Positions 7,912-15,800 of a stretch of 64,000 nucleotides of DNA are shown here, in pieces. Source of the stretch: JBNPEO01 sp050490315 (GTDB lineage Bacteria; Actinomycetota; Actinomycetes; Actinomycetales; Micrococcaceae); NCBI RefSeq assembly GCF_050490315.1, contig NZ_JBNPEO010000012.1, forward strand, positions 1 to 64,000. Reading direction: 5' to 3'. The position numbers and the translations under genes are program-made. Below the pieces are notes generated by a model. That model worked only from the letters and a program-made list of their open reading frames with translations, was not told the DNA's origin and did no database searches. Within the stretch, counting starts at the first letter, position 1, and every line of letters starts with the position of its first letter.

Positions 7912-8595
7912 ATGAAAAAGCTCCTTGCCCGCCTATTCGGAAAGAAGACTGTAATGACAAATCTGACCATCATCGGAAACGGAAACATGGCCCGCGGCAT
8001 CGCCACCCGCGCACTAGCTGGCGGCTTCACAGTGGAGATCCTCGGCCAAGACGCCGCTAAAGCACAGGCCCTAGCTACCGAGCTCGGTGCTGGCGTGACG
8101 TCAGGGACCACCGCAAGCGCTCCGCAGGGCGAGATTGTTGTTCTCGCCGTTCCGTTTGACGCAGCCAAGACCATCGTTTCCACTTACGGTGACGCGCTCG
8201 CAGGCAAGACCGTCATTGACATCACCAACCCGGTGAACTTCGAAACCTTTGATTCGCTGGTTGTTGCCCCCGGCTCCTCCGCTGCTGAGGAAATCTCCCA
8301 GCTCGCCGCTGCCGGCGTGAACGTAGTGAAGGCGTTCAACACCAACTTCGCTGGCGTCCTTGTAGCCGGCCAGTCCGGTGGCCAGCCCTTGGATGTCTTC
8401 ATTGCCGGAGACAACGCCGAGGCCACTTCCGCAGTGAGCAACTTTGTCAGTGCCAGCGGCATGCGCCCACTGGTGGTGGGCCCGCTGAAGCGCGCTCGCG
8501 AACTCGAAGGCTTCCAGTTTGTCCTGATGACCATGCAGGCCAACCCGGCTTTCGCAGACTTCAACTGGGACACCGGCCTGTTGATCACCAAGTAA
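7912..8595 (+). CDS. F420H2:NADP oxidoreductase-like NAD(P)-binding protein (copy 1)
   Basis: A 227-residue Rossmann protein. After a short basic leader (MKKLLARLFGKKTV) comes TNLTIIGNGNMARGIATRAL, the GxGxxG-type NADP site, then VVLAVPFDAAK, KTVIDITNPVNFETF and NVVKAFNTNFAGVL, the standard Fno/NPDP-type signature shared with F420-dependent NADP reductases and the ProC/6PGDH superfamily. F420 use is plausible in an actinobacterium but not proven. AGGA sits 7-10 bp before the ATG; the downstream ATG at 7954 is closer to the usual family start. A closely related gene lies at 60645. Confidence 0.88.
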   Translation: MKKLLARLFGKKTVMTNLTIIGNGNMARGIATRALAGGFTVEILGQDAAKAQALATELGAGVTSGTTASAPQGEIVVLAVPFDAAKTIVSTYGDALAGKTVIDITNPVNFETFDSLVVAPGSSAAEEISQLAAAGVNVVKAFNTNFAGVLVAGQSGGQPLDVFIAGDNAEATSAVSNFVSASGMRPLVVGPLKRARELEGFQFVLMTMQANPAFADFNWDTGLLITK

Positions 8596-8632
8596 AAAGT
8601 CAGCTGGCCCTGCGGGGTTGAGAGACTGCATC

Positions 8633-8672
8633 AGAAGAACGACGGCGGGTACGCACCCGCCGTCATTCTTCT
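8633..8672 (+). terminator. Hairpin after copy-1 oxidoreductase
   Basis: GACGGCGGGT, a 4-base loop, then ACCCGCCGTC form a perfect stem, extended by AGAAGAAC/ATTCTTCT with one mismatch. It lies 37 bp after the stop. The T tract is short, so efficiency is uncertain. Confidence 0.75.
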
Positions 8673-8678
8673 GCGTCG

Positions 8679-8930
8679 GAGCCTCAACCGAACCGTTGCA
8701 CGAGGTTAGGTCGAGGGAGTGGCCAGCCTTCGAAGGTACCGGCACAGTCATGCTCAACGACGAGATTATGACCTTAGTCACGGGTGAGCTGTTTGTGGTC
8801 CCTTCATGGGTGGAATGGGCCTTCCAGCCCCAAACGGAAGTCGACCTGATTCGTCTTAGCTAGGCACCAATTTTTGAACGTCTGAGCTTCACCGCAGCTA
8901 CAGCGAAGGACGCAACAAGTAATGAAACTC
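8679..8930 (+). pseudogene. Cupin (gentisate-dioxygenase-like) C-terminal fragment with in-frame stop
   Basis: The plus strand reads WPAFEGTGTVMLNDEIMTLV, then GELFVVPSWVEWAF, then DLIRLS, the usual C-terminal beta-barrel of gentisate 1,2-dioxygenase-like cupins. A TAG at 8861-8863 interrupts it; in the same frame the text resumes as APIFERLSF, matching the family's SDAPIFERL ending. So a nonsense change replaced the Asp codon, and the N-terminal three quarters of the gene are absent. It is a relic, not an expressed enzyme. Confidence 0.6.
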
Positions 8931-9012
8931 TTGACTCTACATACGGGCAACAGCACTGTGGCTGTTCGCAAAGTATGCCGCATCATTGATTGGTCCCACC
9001 GATTGAGCCGGC

Positions 9013-9080
9013 CCTTCCCAGGGCTAAATATCTAGCCCTGGGAAGGCAATATAGCGCTTATACGCAGCCCTTCGGGGCTG
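9013..9080. terminator. Two hairpins between the cupin relic and the isochorismatase-like gene
   Basis: CCTTCCCAGGGCTA (9013-9026) pairs perfectly with 9033-9046 around a 6-base loop, and CAGCCC-TTCG-GGGCTG (9065-9080) is a tetraloop hairpin directly after the stop of the minus-strand gene. Both probably end transcription of that gene. Confidence 0.8.
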
Positions 9081-9083
9081 TTC

Positions 9084-9695
9084 TCAGCCTTTAAGCTGCT
9101 CAATCACAGCGGCCGTGGTGCTGATGTTGGCAATGTTGGTCAGTGCGTACCCAACAGCTGCTTCCTGCCATTGTGCACTGAGGCTTGAGGTTGCGTCGGT
9201 GACGATGGTGACTTCGTAGCCATGATCTGCAGCATCGCGCACGGTGTGTTCAACGGCCATGTTGGTCCAGGCGCCCACCACAATGAGCTTCTGGACGTTG
9301 AGGTTGCGCAGCATGTTGTCGATGCTGGTTCCGTTAAAAACGCTCATTCGGGTGCGGTCCAGAACAATGTCCTCGGGTTCGGGGGTCAGTTCGTCCACGA
9401 TTTGGGCACCCCATGAGCCCAACTTAAACGTGTCTGGCGCCAGCATGTTGAAGATGGGCGCGTTGTTGCCGCTGAGTCCGGCTACGGGATAAACAACAAT
9501 GCGGCTGTAAAAGACTTGAACCCCGTTGGCCCTTGCGCTGTCCAGTACGGAGCCAACGTTGCTGATGACATTCTGTTCCTGCGCGTGCTCAACGGCACCG
9601 CTGGCGGCGTAGGCGCCGTCAGCATGTACGGTGTCGTTTTGCATGTCGATGACTAGAACGGCCGTGGTTGACGACGGTGTGCTGGGGGTGGTCAT
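9084..9695 (-). CDS. Isochorismatase-family protein lacking the catalytic Cys
   Basis: A 203-residue alpha/beta protein with VLVIDMQND (Asp17), MSVFNGTSID and VVGAWTNMAVEHTVRDA. The family's cysteine-hydrolase branch uses an Asp-Lys-Cys triad. Here the Lys position is Arg114 and the Cys position is Ala147, while Asp17 is kept. True isochorismatases also lack the Cys, so it could hydrolyse a vinyl ether or be non-catalytic, but typical nicotinamidase or ureidoacrylate-hydrolase chemistry is excluded. It stands alone on the minus strand; function unknown. Confidence 0.85.
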   Translation of the reverse strand: MTTPSTPSSTTAVLVIDMQNDTVHADGAYAASGAVEHAQEQNVISNVGSVLDSARANGVQVFYSRIVVYPVAGLSGNNAPIFNMLAPDTFKLGSWGAQIVDELTPEPEDIVLDRTRMSVFNGTSIDNMLRNLNVQKLIVVGAWTNMAVEHTVRDAADHGYEVTIVTDATSSLSAQWQEAAVGYALTNIANISTTAAVIEQLKG

Positions 9696-9787
9696 ATCGG
9701 CTCTTTCGTTGATGGTTAAACTAAATCCTTTTTCGACTATATTCCACGGGGCAATGTGGTGCGCTTTGGGTAACGTCTGCGGGCCGT

Positions 9788-10195
9788 CTAGGCCGGTGCG
9801 TAGTAGGAGTACGGGAGCAGTTCTTGGATGGGAGCCATGTGCGGCCCGTTGGTGCTAGGCACGGCAACAACAATGTCCGGGTGCATGTCCAACATGGTTT
9901 GCCGGCACCTTCCGCACGGCGCAATCAGGCCCCGCCCACGGTCACCCGCGGCCGCCATGGTGACCAGCGGCCCGGCTTCAAGACTCGCGGCGAGGCCAAT
10001 CACCACCAGTTCCGCGCAAGGGCCACCGGTGAAGTGGTACAAGTTCACCGCACTGTGAATGACACCGTGAGCGTCCATGGCAGCTGCCGCCACAGTGTGG
10101 TTGTCATTGGCGCCAAGGGTTGCCGCGAGTTCTTCTGCAGCTTTGATCACACGGAGCTCGGGTTCAAGGGGGTCCATGGTTCGATTCTGCCCCAC
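9788..10195 (-). CDS. Cytidine deaminase family protein
   Basis: A 135-residue zinc-dependent deaminase. The zinc and proton-shuttle motif is GGPCAE (Cys60, Glu62) and the second zinc pair is PCGRCRQ (Cys94, Cys97). Having Cys rather than His at the first ligand is normal for tetrameric cytidine/blasticidin-S deaminases. GANDNHTVAAAAMDAHG and TGGPCAE are closer to blasticidin-S deaminase-like members than to Cdd, so the substrate is uncertain. The GTG at 10195 has AGGAG 8 bp upstream; an internal ATG at 10177 lacks one. Divergent from the acetyltransferase. Confidence 0.87.
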   Translation of the reverse strand: MGQNRTMDPLEPELRVIKAAEELAATLGANDNHTVAAAAMDAHGVIHSAVNLYHFTGGPCAELVVIGLAASLEAGPLVTMAAAGDRGRGLIAPCGRCRQTMLDMHPDIVVAVPSTNGPHMAPIQELLPYSYYAPA

Positions 10196-10238
10196 GGTAG
10201 TGCTCCTACTCGCCAGGCACTTGTGTTTGGATAGCGCT

Positions 10239-10664
10239 ATGAGTGTGCAGTTCTACTTTTCTGCGGATGAGAGCAAGATTGACCGCGCCACGGTTCACCG
10301 ATGGCTCAGCGAGGAAGCGTACTGGGCATTGGGCCGGGAACGCGCCACGCAGGAGGCGGCGATGGACGCGTCCCGCAACTTCGGGGTCTATAACGCTGAA
10401 ACGGGGGTACAGCTCGCTTATGCGCGGGTGGTCACGGACGGCGTGACATTCGCTTGGTTGTGCGATGTTTTTGTGGCAACTGAGGCACGTGGTGAGGGAG
10501 TTGGTGTCGCGCTCATTGACGGCGTGGTGGCTGAGCTGGATCCGTTGAATCTCAAGCGGATGCTACTAACGACGGCGACCGCCCAGGGCTTGTATTCGAA
10601 GTTTGGTTTTGACGTGGTGGACGTTCCAGAGAACTGGATGCAGCGGTTGCGCCCGGCTGGCTAG
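10239..10664 (+). CDS. GNAT-family N-acetyltransferase
   Basis: A 141-residue GNAT protein. It shows the strand FGVYNAETGVQLAYARVVTDG, the acetyl-CoA pyrophosphate loop WLCDVFVATEARGEGVGVAL (variant of Q/RxxGxG/A), and the C-terminal MLLTTATAQGLYSKFGFDVV with the conserved Tyr and Gly-Phe turn. This is the YbbW/At-type single-domain group; substrate unknown. The ATG at 10239 is 43 bp from the divergent deaminase GTG. No gene is visible in 10665-10849. Confidence 0.88.
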   Translation: MSVQFYFSADESKIDRATVHRWLSEEAYWALGRERATQEAAMDASRNFGVYNAETGVQLAYARVVTDGVTFAWLCDVFVATEARGEGVGVALIDGVVAELDPLNLKRMLLTTATAQGLYSKFGFDVVDVPENWMQRLRPAG

Positions 10665-10849
10665 GAGACGGTGTCTGCGCCCTGAACGACGACGGCGCAA
10701 CAGTGGCGCCGGCCGATTACGCCGAGCAGGCGCGACAGCGCGTTCGGAATCTTCGCCTTACGCTATGGGCGGTTGGTGGAAATTGAGGCAGTGGCCGCGG
10801 TGGTTGACGGACGCAACGCCGGAGCCTGGTAGCCACCGGACACAGGCAG

Positions 10850-11488
10850 CTACTTAATCTGTCTTCCCAAGTTCCAACCGACAATGTCCAACGCCCGCAG
10901 TGGCGAGACCTTCGGGCCAGCAGCCAGATTGGCAATCTCGTGCCAAGCGTCTAAACCGTCGTTCAGATCACTCTGCATGGCTTCCAGCAACTTCTTGGAG
11001 TACTCGTACCAGCTCCGGTTGCTGGACCGAGGAATCCTGTCACCGGCGGCATAGCACTTCCAGATGTTTTTGTCGTAGAGCGGTAATAGTTCAGGACGTT
11101 TGCGATGGAGCACTTTGGACAGCTTCGTGAGGCCCACGTATTTGGGCTTCTGTTCGTCGAGGATCCCGTAGAGCCGTGCGATCGCTTTGAGAGTCGCGGG
11201 CTCAGCTTTAGCAAGCGTGCCCTGCAGTGCCAGATCTGCCAGTCGCCCGTTGATCAGGGGCAGTAATGATTCCAAACCGTAGTAGCTCTCCAACGGGCGC
11301 TGCTGAGCATTCAGTAAGGCGACAGCCAGCAAGTCGGCTCGCCCTACTTCCGGTCCGGGGTGACCCGGATATGCATCATAGGCCGGATATGCCCACACGG
11401 AACCATCGCCAGAGAGGTAGGGCCGGGCAAGATCCGTGGCTTCGTCGACAGAAATCTTCAGGCCGCCAACAGTCAGGGTGCTATTCAT
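10850..11488 (-). CDS. Conserved hypothetical protein (DUF6308-like)
   Basis: A 212-residue soluble protein, TLTVGGLKISVDEATDLARP at the start and SPLRALDIVGWNLGRQIK at the end. Visible features are a YPAYDAYPGHPGPEVGRADLL segment and a basic helix KLSKVLHRKRPELLPLYDKNIWK. The latter resembles actinobacterial DUF6308-type proteins sometimes found beside restriction genes, but I cannot assign a function. It ends 179 bp before hsdM on the opposite strand. Confidence 0.7.
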   Translation of the reverse strand: MNSTLTVGGLKISVDEATDLARPYLSGDGSVWAYPAYDAYPGHPGPEVGRADLLAVALLNAQQRPLESYYGLESLLPLINGRLADLALQGTLAKAEPATLKAIARLYGILDEQKPKYVGLTKLSKVLHRKRPELLPLYDKNIWKCYAAGDRIPRSSNRSWYEYSKKLLEAMQSDLNDGLDAWHEIANLAAGPKVSPLRALDIVGWNLGRQIK

Positions 11489-11666
11489 TGCGTCAGTCTA
11501 GGTAATCCATTGCAGAACGCATAGGGCCAGGTCAGAATGCAAGACCGACGATCAAACACACCTAAACTCCAACCTTCAAGAAATGTCTCCCCCGCCCCAT
11601 AGAATGCAAAAGCAAGTACGTGATCTACGCCGCGCCGCTGAAGGCTGTGGCAGTGAATGGGGAATA

Positions 11667-13649
11667 GTGGCCAGCAATAACAACGCCAACTTAGTGTGGA
11701 GCATCGCGAACATTTTGCGGGGCACCTACAAGCCAGCACAGTACGGTTCGGTGATTCTCCCGTTCACCATTTTGCGGCGTTTGGACTGCGTTCTCGCCGA
11801 CACTAAGCCTGCTGTCTTGGCGGAGCAAGAAGCCAAAAAGAACCTGAACATCCCGTTGGACACGTTCTTGGAGAAGGCTGCCGGGCACAAGTTCTTCAAT
11901 ACTTCGCTCTTCGATTTCAAGCGGCTTCTTGATGACCCCACCCACATCAAGGCGAACCTGCTCAATTACGTGCAGGGGTTCTCGGAGAACACCCGGGACA
12001 TCTTTGAGCGCTTTGAGTTTTACAAGACGCTCGAGAAGCTGGATGCGGCTGATCTGCTGTATCACGTGACCAAGGATTTCGCGGGGATCGATCTGCACCC
12101 GGATTCGATCAGCAACATCGAGATGGGCTTGATGTTTGAGGAGCTGATCCGTCGTTTCGCTGAGGCGTCTAATGAGACTGCTGGTGAGCATTTCACCCCG
12201 CGTGAGGTGATTCAACTGATGGTTCAGTTGTTGTTGAATTACGACGACGAAGTCCTCACCAAGGAGGGAATCGTCCGGTCCATTTATGATCCCACTGCTG
12301 GGACGGGCGGCATGCTAACGGTCGCGCAGGAGCACTTGCGCGAACTAAACGGGAGCGCTTCCCTGGTGGCTTATGGCCAGGAAATCAATGACGAGTCCTA
12401 CGCCATCTGCAAGTCGGATCTGCTCATCAAGGGGCAGGACATTTCCAAGATCGCAGTGGGCGATACCTTGGCGAACGATCAGAACATCGGCCAGCAGTTC
12501 GACTTTATGCTGTCCAATCCGCCGTTCGGTGTGGAGTGGAAGAAGATTCAGCCGCAGATCGTCAAGGAGCACGAGCTGCACGGTTTTGAGGGCCGGTTCG
12601 GTCCGGGCCTGCCCCGTGTGAGCGATGGTTCGCTGCTGTTCTTGTTGCATCTGATCCGTAAGATGCGTCCGGCGCATGAGGGTGGTTCCCGCATCGGCAT
12701 AGTTTTGAACGGCTCCCCGTTGTTTACGGGTGGCGCGGGCTCTGGCGAGTCTGAGATCCGTAAGTACGTTATTGAGAATGACCTTGTAGAGGCAATCATT
12801 GCGCTGCCTACGGACATGTTCTACAACACTGGCATCGCGACTTATGTGTGGATCCTGTCCAACAACAAGAAGCAGAAGCACGCCGATCGAGTTGGCAAAG
12901 TCCAGTTGATCAATGGCGTGGACATGTTCCAGAAGATGCGCAAAAGCCTCGGGTCTAAGCGCAAGGAACTTGGGGCCACGGACATCGCCCAGATTGTGAG
13001 CCTTTACGGCGAGTTCGCGGACAACGGCGAAACCTCCAAGATCTTCAACAACCGAGATTTCGGTTATTCCACCATCACAGTTGAACGCCCGCTGAAACTG
13101 AATTTCTCGTTCGATGCCGAACGCGTTGAACGCGTCTTTGTACAGAAACCGATTGAAAAGCTCGACGCCGACACCCAGGATCGTTTGCGGGCTCACCTTG
13201 AGTCCAAGGCCGCGAACGACGGCGCTTCGGTCACCGAAGTCTGTAAGAACCGCGAGTCGTTCACCAAGCTCCTTAAGAACGAGCTGAAGTTGGCCGGCAT
13301 CACGCTGGCTGCCCCGGCTTTCAAAGCCCTGCTCGGTGCCCTCTCTGAGCGGGATGAAACGGCCGATGTGTGCACTGGCGCTAAGGGCGCACCCGAACCT
13401 GATACGGATCTTCGCGATACCGAGAATGTGCCGCTCAACGAAGACACTCAGGCGTACTTCGAGCGTGAAGTGCTCCCCCATGTCCCTGATGCGTGGATCG
13501 ACGAGTCCAAGACGAAGGTCGGCTACGAGATTCCATTCACCCGGCACTTCTACAAGTACGTCGCGCCACGTTCATTGGAAGAAATCGACGCCGACCTCAA
13601 CAAGCTGATCTCCGAGATCACGGTGCTCCTTTCCGAGGTCGAGAAGTGA
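11667..13649 (+). CDS. hsdM: Type I restriction-modification methyltransferase subunit
   Basis: A 660-residue N6-adenine methyltransferase subunit. The helical HsdM N-terminal domain (VWSIANILRGTYKPAQYGSV) is followed by the SAM motif DPTAGTGGML and the catalytic NPPF in MLSNPPFGVEWKK. The GTG at 11667 has GGGGA 5-9 bp upstream. The C-terminal 150 residues are longer than in classic HsdM and end in a coiled-coil-like ADLNKLISEITVLLSEVEK. Its TGA overlaps the hsdS GTG by 4 bp, so M and S are coupled. It works with hsdS for host-site methylation and with hsdR for cleavage. Confidence 0.97.
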   Translation: MASNNNANLVWSIANILRGTYKPAQYGSVILPFTILRRLDCVLADTKPAVLAEQEAKKNLNIPLDTFLEKAAGHKFFNTSLFDFKRLLDDPTHIKANLLNYVQGFSENTRDIFERFEFYKTLEKLDAADLLYHVTKDFAGIDLHPDSISNIEMGLMFEELIRRFAEASNETAGEHFTPREVIQLMVQLLLNYDDEVLTKEGIVRSIYDPTAGTGGMLTVAQEHLRELNGSASLVAYGQEINDESYAICKSDLLIKGQDISKIAVGDTLANDQNIGQQFDFMLSNPPFGVEWKKIQPQIVKEHELHGFEGRFGPGLPRVSDGSLLFLLHLIRKMRPAHEGGSRIGIVLNGSPLFTGGAGSGESEIRKYVIENDLVEAIIALPTDMFYNTGIATYVWILSNNKKQKHADRVGKVQLINGVDMFQKMRKSLGSKRKELGATDIAQIVSLYGEFADNGETSKIFNNRDFGYSTITVERPLKLNFSFDAERVERVFVQKPIEKLDADTQDRLRAHLESKAANDGASVTEVCKNRESFTKLLKNELKLAGITLAAPAFKALLGALSERDETADVCTGAKGAPEPDTDLRDTENVPLNEDTQAYFEREVLPHVPDAWIDESKTKVGYEIPFTRHFYKYVAPRSLEEIDADLNKLISEITVLLSEVEK

Positions 13650-14854
13650 CCAAAACCTACAGATCGGTGCCCCTCAAACACGTCGTTACATATAACGACG
13701 AAGTTCTCCCTGAGTCATACAATTCCGATTCTGAAATTAGCTACATCGAAATATCAGACGTTGACAGCCAACGTGGCATCACCGGTGCAACTCACGTCAA
13801 ATTTGGCGATGCTCCGTCCCGAGCCAGACGCATCGTTCGAGAAAATGACGTACTGGTCTCAACCGTTCGTACCTACCTCCGTGCAATCGCTCCAGTCGAA
13901 GATCATCACGATAAATTCATCGCCTCCACCGGCTTCTGCGTGCTTCGCCCGAAACAAATTCACCCCGCATACCTCAAATTTGCTGTACTAAGCCCGGACT
14001 TCGTTGATAGGGTTATTGCTCGTTCCACGGGGATTTCCTACCCAGCAATTAATGCATCGGATCTCGTCAGAATCCCCATACTGGTCCCCACTCTGTCGGC
14101 TCAGCAAAGGGTGGCCAACTTCCTCGACCGCGAGACTGCCCAGATCGACAACCTCATCGCGAAGCAGGAGCGCCTGATCGAGCTTCTGGCGGAGAAGCGC
14201 CAAGCCGTAACCGACAGCTACGTAGCGGAAACTGTGGAACCTCTGGCCGACGATCCCGGACTGCGTTTGAAGTACACATGGCGCGCGGTTGACGACCGCG
14301 CGAACGGTGCTGATCTCCCTCTCATGTCTGTCTCAATTCATCACGGTGTTCAGCGCCGTAGTGAAACTACAGCTGACGAGCCACGTGCGGATGACTTAAG
14401 TAACTACAAACTCTGCCGCCGAGGCGACATCGTCATCAATCGAATGCGCGCGTTCCAAGGCGCCCTTGGGGTTGCCCGTGAGCCAGGTCTCGTAAGCCCC
14501 GACTATTTGGTCGTACGTCCCGGTCGGTACGCTGATGCCGATTGGCTGAGCCGTGTGCTTCGGTCCACCTGGGCCGTCGGGCAGATGCAGGCGCGTTTGA
14601 GAGGAATCGGTTCGATTGATCAGGGCGTCATACGCACCCCAAGAATCAACACAACTGACTTAGGAGGAATGAGAATTCGAATCCCCTCACTCGATTCTCA
14701 AAGCCAGTTTCTCGCGCAGATCCGCAGCGTCGATGACCAAATCGAGCGGTTGGTCAGTAGGGCCGGGTCGGCGGTCGCTGTCCTTCGTGAACGCCGCTCG
14801 GCGCTCATTTCCGCTGCAGTGACTGGCAAGATCAACGTGACCGAAGGAGCCTAG
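13646..14854 (+). CDS. hsdS: Type I restriction-modification specificity subunit
   Basis: A 402-residue protein with two target-recognition domains, each followed by a conserved helical spacer. The first TRD ends at RIPILVPTLSAQQRVANFLD, then the helix ETAQIDNLIAKQERLIELLAEKRQ. The second ends at RIPSLDSQSQFLAQIRSVDD, then IERLVSRAGSAVAVLRERRS. The repeated helices set the spacing of the bipartite DNA site. The GTG at 13646 overlaps the hsdM stop. The TRDs decide the site, which cannot be read from sequence alone. Confidence 0.95.
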   Translation: MTKTYRSVPLKHVVTYNDEVLPESYNSDSEISYIEISDVDSQRGITGATHVKFGDAPSRARRIVRENDVLVSTVRTYLRAIAPVEDHHDKFIASTGFCVLRPKQIHPAYLKFAVLSPDFVDRVIARSTGISYPAINASDLVRIPILVPTLSAQQRVANFLDRETAQIDNLIAKQERLIELLAEKRQAVTDSYVAETVEPLADDPGLRLKYTWRAVDDRANGADLPLMSVSIHHGVQRRSETTADEPRADDLSNYKLCRRGDIVINRMRAFQGALGVAREPGLVSPDYLVVRPGRYADADWLSRVLRSTWAVGQMQARLRGIGSIDQGVIRTPRINTTDLGGMRIRIPSLDSQSQFLAQIRSVDDQIERLVSRAGSAVAVLRERRSALISAAVTGKINVTEGA

Positions 14855-14856
14855 AA

Positions 14857-15792
14857 ATGGCGTTACCTCAGTGGCATGGTTTCATCGATCCCGTCCTTCG
14901 GGTCATGGCCGACGGCCAAGTTCGTCGCAATGCGGACATTCGAAATGCTGTCGCTGTAGTGACTCGGCTTTCAGACGAAGATATGGGCGAAGTCATGGCC
15001 TCGGGTGAGGCGCGCTGGGCCAACCGGATCAACTGGGCGGTCTTCGACTCATTCAAGGCCGGGTTGCTCGTGCGAGAGGCCCGCGGGCAATACAAGATCA
15101 GCGCTGAAGGTCTCCGCCGTGTGTCCTCCACTGCAGAAATCACCTACCAGACGTTGATGGAATACGACTCGTACCGGGCGTACCAAAATACCTCCAAGGC
15201 GCCGAAGAAGACGGCACGGCCCGGTGCTGAAACGATGAGTGCAGTCTCCGAAATCGCAGTCGATGCGGATCCGTCGGAGGCACTCGAACAGTCCGCGGAC
15301 CAGCTCAACCGGGTGGTCATCGACGAAATTTATCGGAATCTGCTCGAACTCTCCCCCGACGCGTTCGAACGTCTCATTCCGTTCGTTGTGAAGGCGCTTG
15401 GCTACGGCACCGACCGTGAAGATAACCTCAAACCAACTCAGCGTTCCGGGGACAACGGTATCGACGGCATCGTTTGGCAGGACGCACTCGGCTTCGACCG
15501 CGTCTACCTTCAGGCGAAGCGATACTCCGAAGGCAATACCGTCGGTGCACCAGAAGTCCAAGCCTTCAGCGGTGCGCTAGGCCAATTCCGTGCCACGAAG
15601 GGCATTTTCATCACCACGTCCACCTTCACAAGTGGCGCCCGCGCCGTCGCACGCGACACCGCCCACTACACACTCATCCTCATCGACGGGCAACGACTGG
15701 CCTCGCTGATGTTCGAGTACGGCGTCGGCGTCCAAGTGGACCGTACCGTCGTCGTAAAGAAACTCGACCAAGACTTCTTCGACAGTTTCTAG
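14857..15792 (+). CDS. Mrr-type restriction endonuclease embedded in the hsd operon
   Basis: A 311-residue protein: an N-terminal winged-helix Mrr_N domain (residues 5-95, DPVLRVMADGQVRRNADIRN) and a C-terminal Mrr catalytic domain. The PD-(D/E)xK site is visible as Glu171 (SPDAFERLIPFVVKALGYG), Asp203 (NGIDG) and Gln219-Ala-Lys221 (YLQAKRY). Mrr enzymes cut methylated DNA. The ATG is 2 bp after the hsdS stop and hsdR starts 8 bp after it, so it is part of the operon. It could add modified-DNA cleavage or modulate the complex; the host methylation must be tolerated. Confidence 0.93.
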   Translation: MALPQWHGFIDPVLRVMADGQVRRNADIRNAVAVVTRLSDEDMGEVMASGEARWANRINWAVFDSFKAGLLVREARGQYKISAEGLRRVSSTAEITYQTLMEYDSYRAYQNTSKAPKKTARPGAETMSAVSEIAVDADPSEALEQSADQLNRVVIDEIYRNLLELSPDAFERLIPFVVKALGYGTDREDNLKPTQRSGDNGIDGIVWQDALGFDRVYLQAKRYSEGNTVGAPEVQAFSGALGQFRATKGIFITTSTFTSGARAVARDTAHYTLILIDGQRLASLMFEYGVGVQVDRTVVVKKLDQDFFDSF

Positions 15793-15800
15793 GGGGAAAC

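Noticed and set aside
12345..13547. 400-codon open frame antisense to hsdM
   Set aside because: Opposite strand to a fully conserved hsdM; the frame is a by-product of codon bias.
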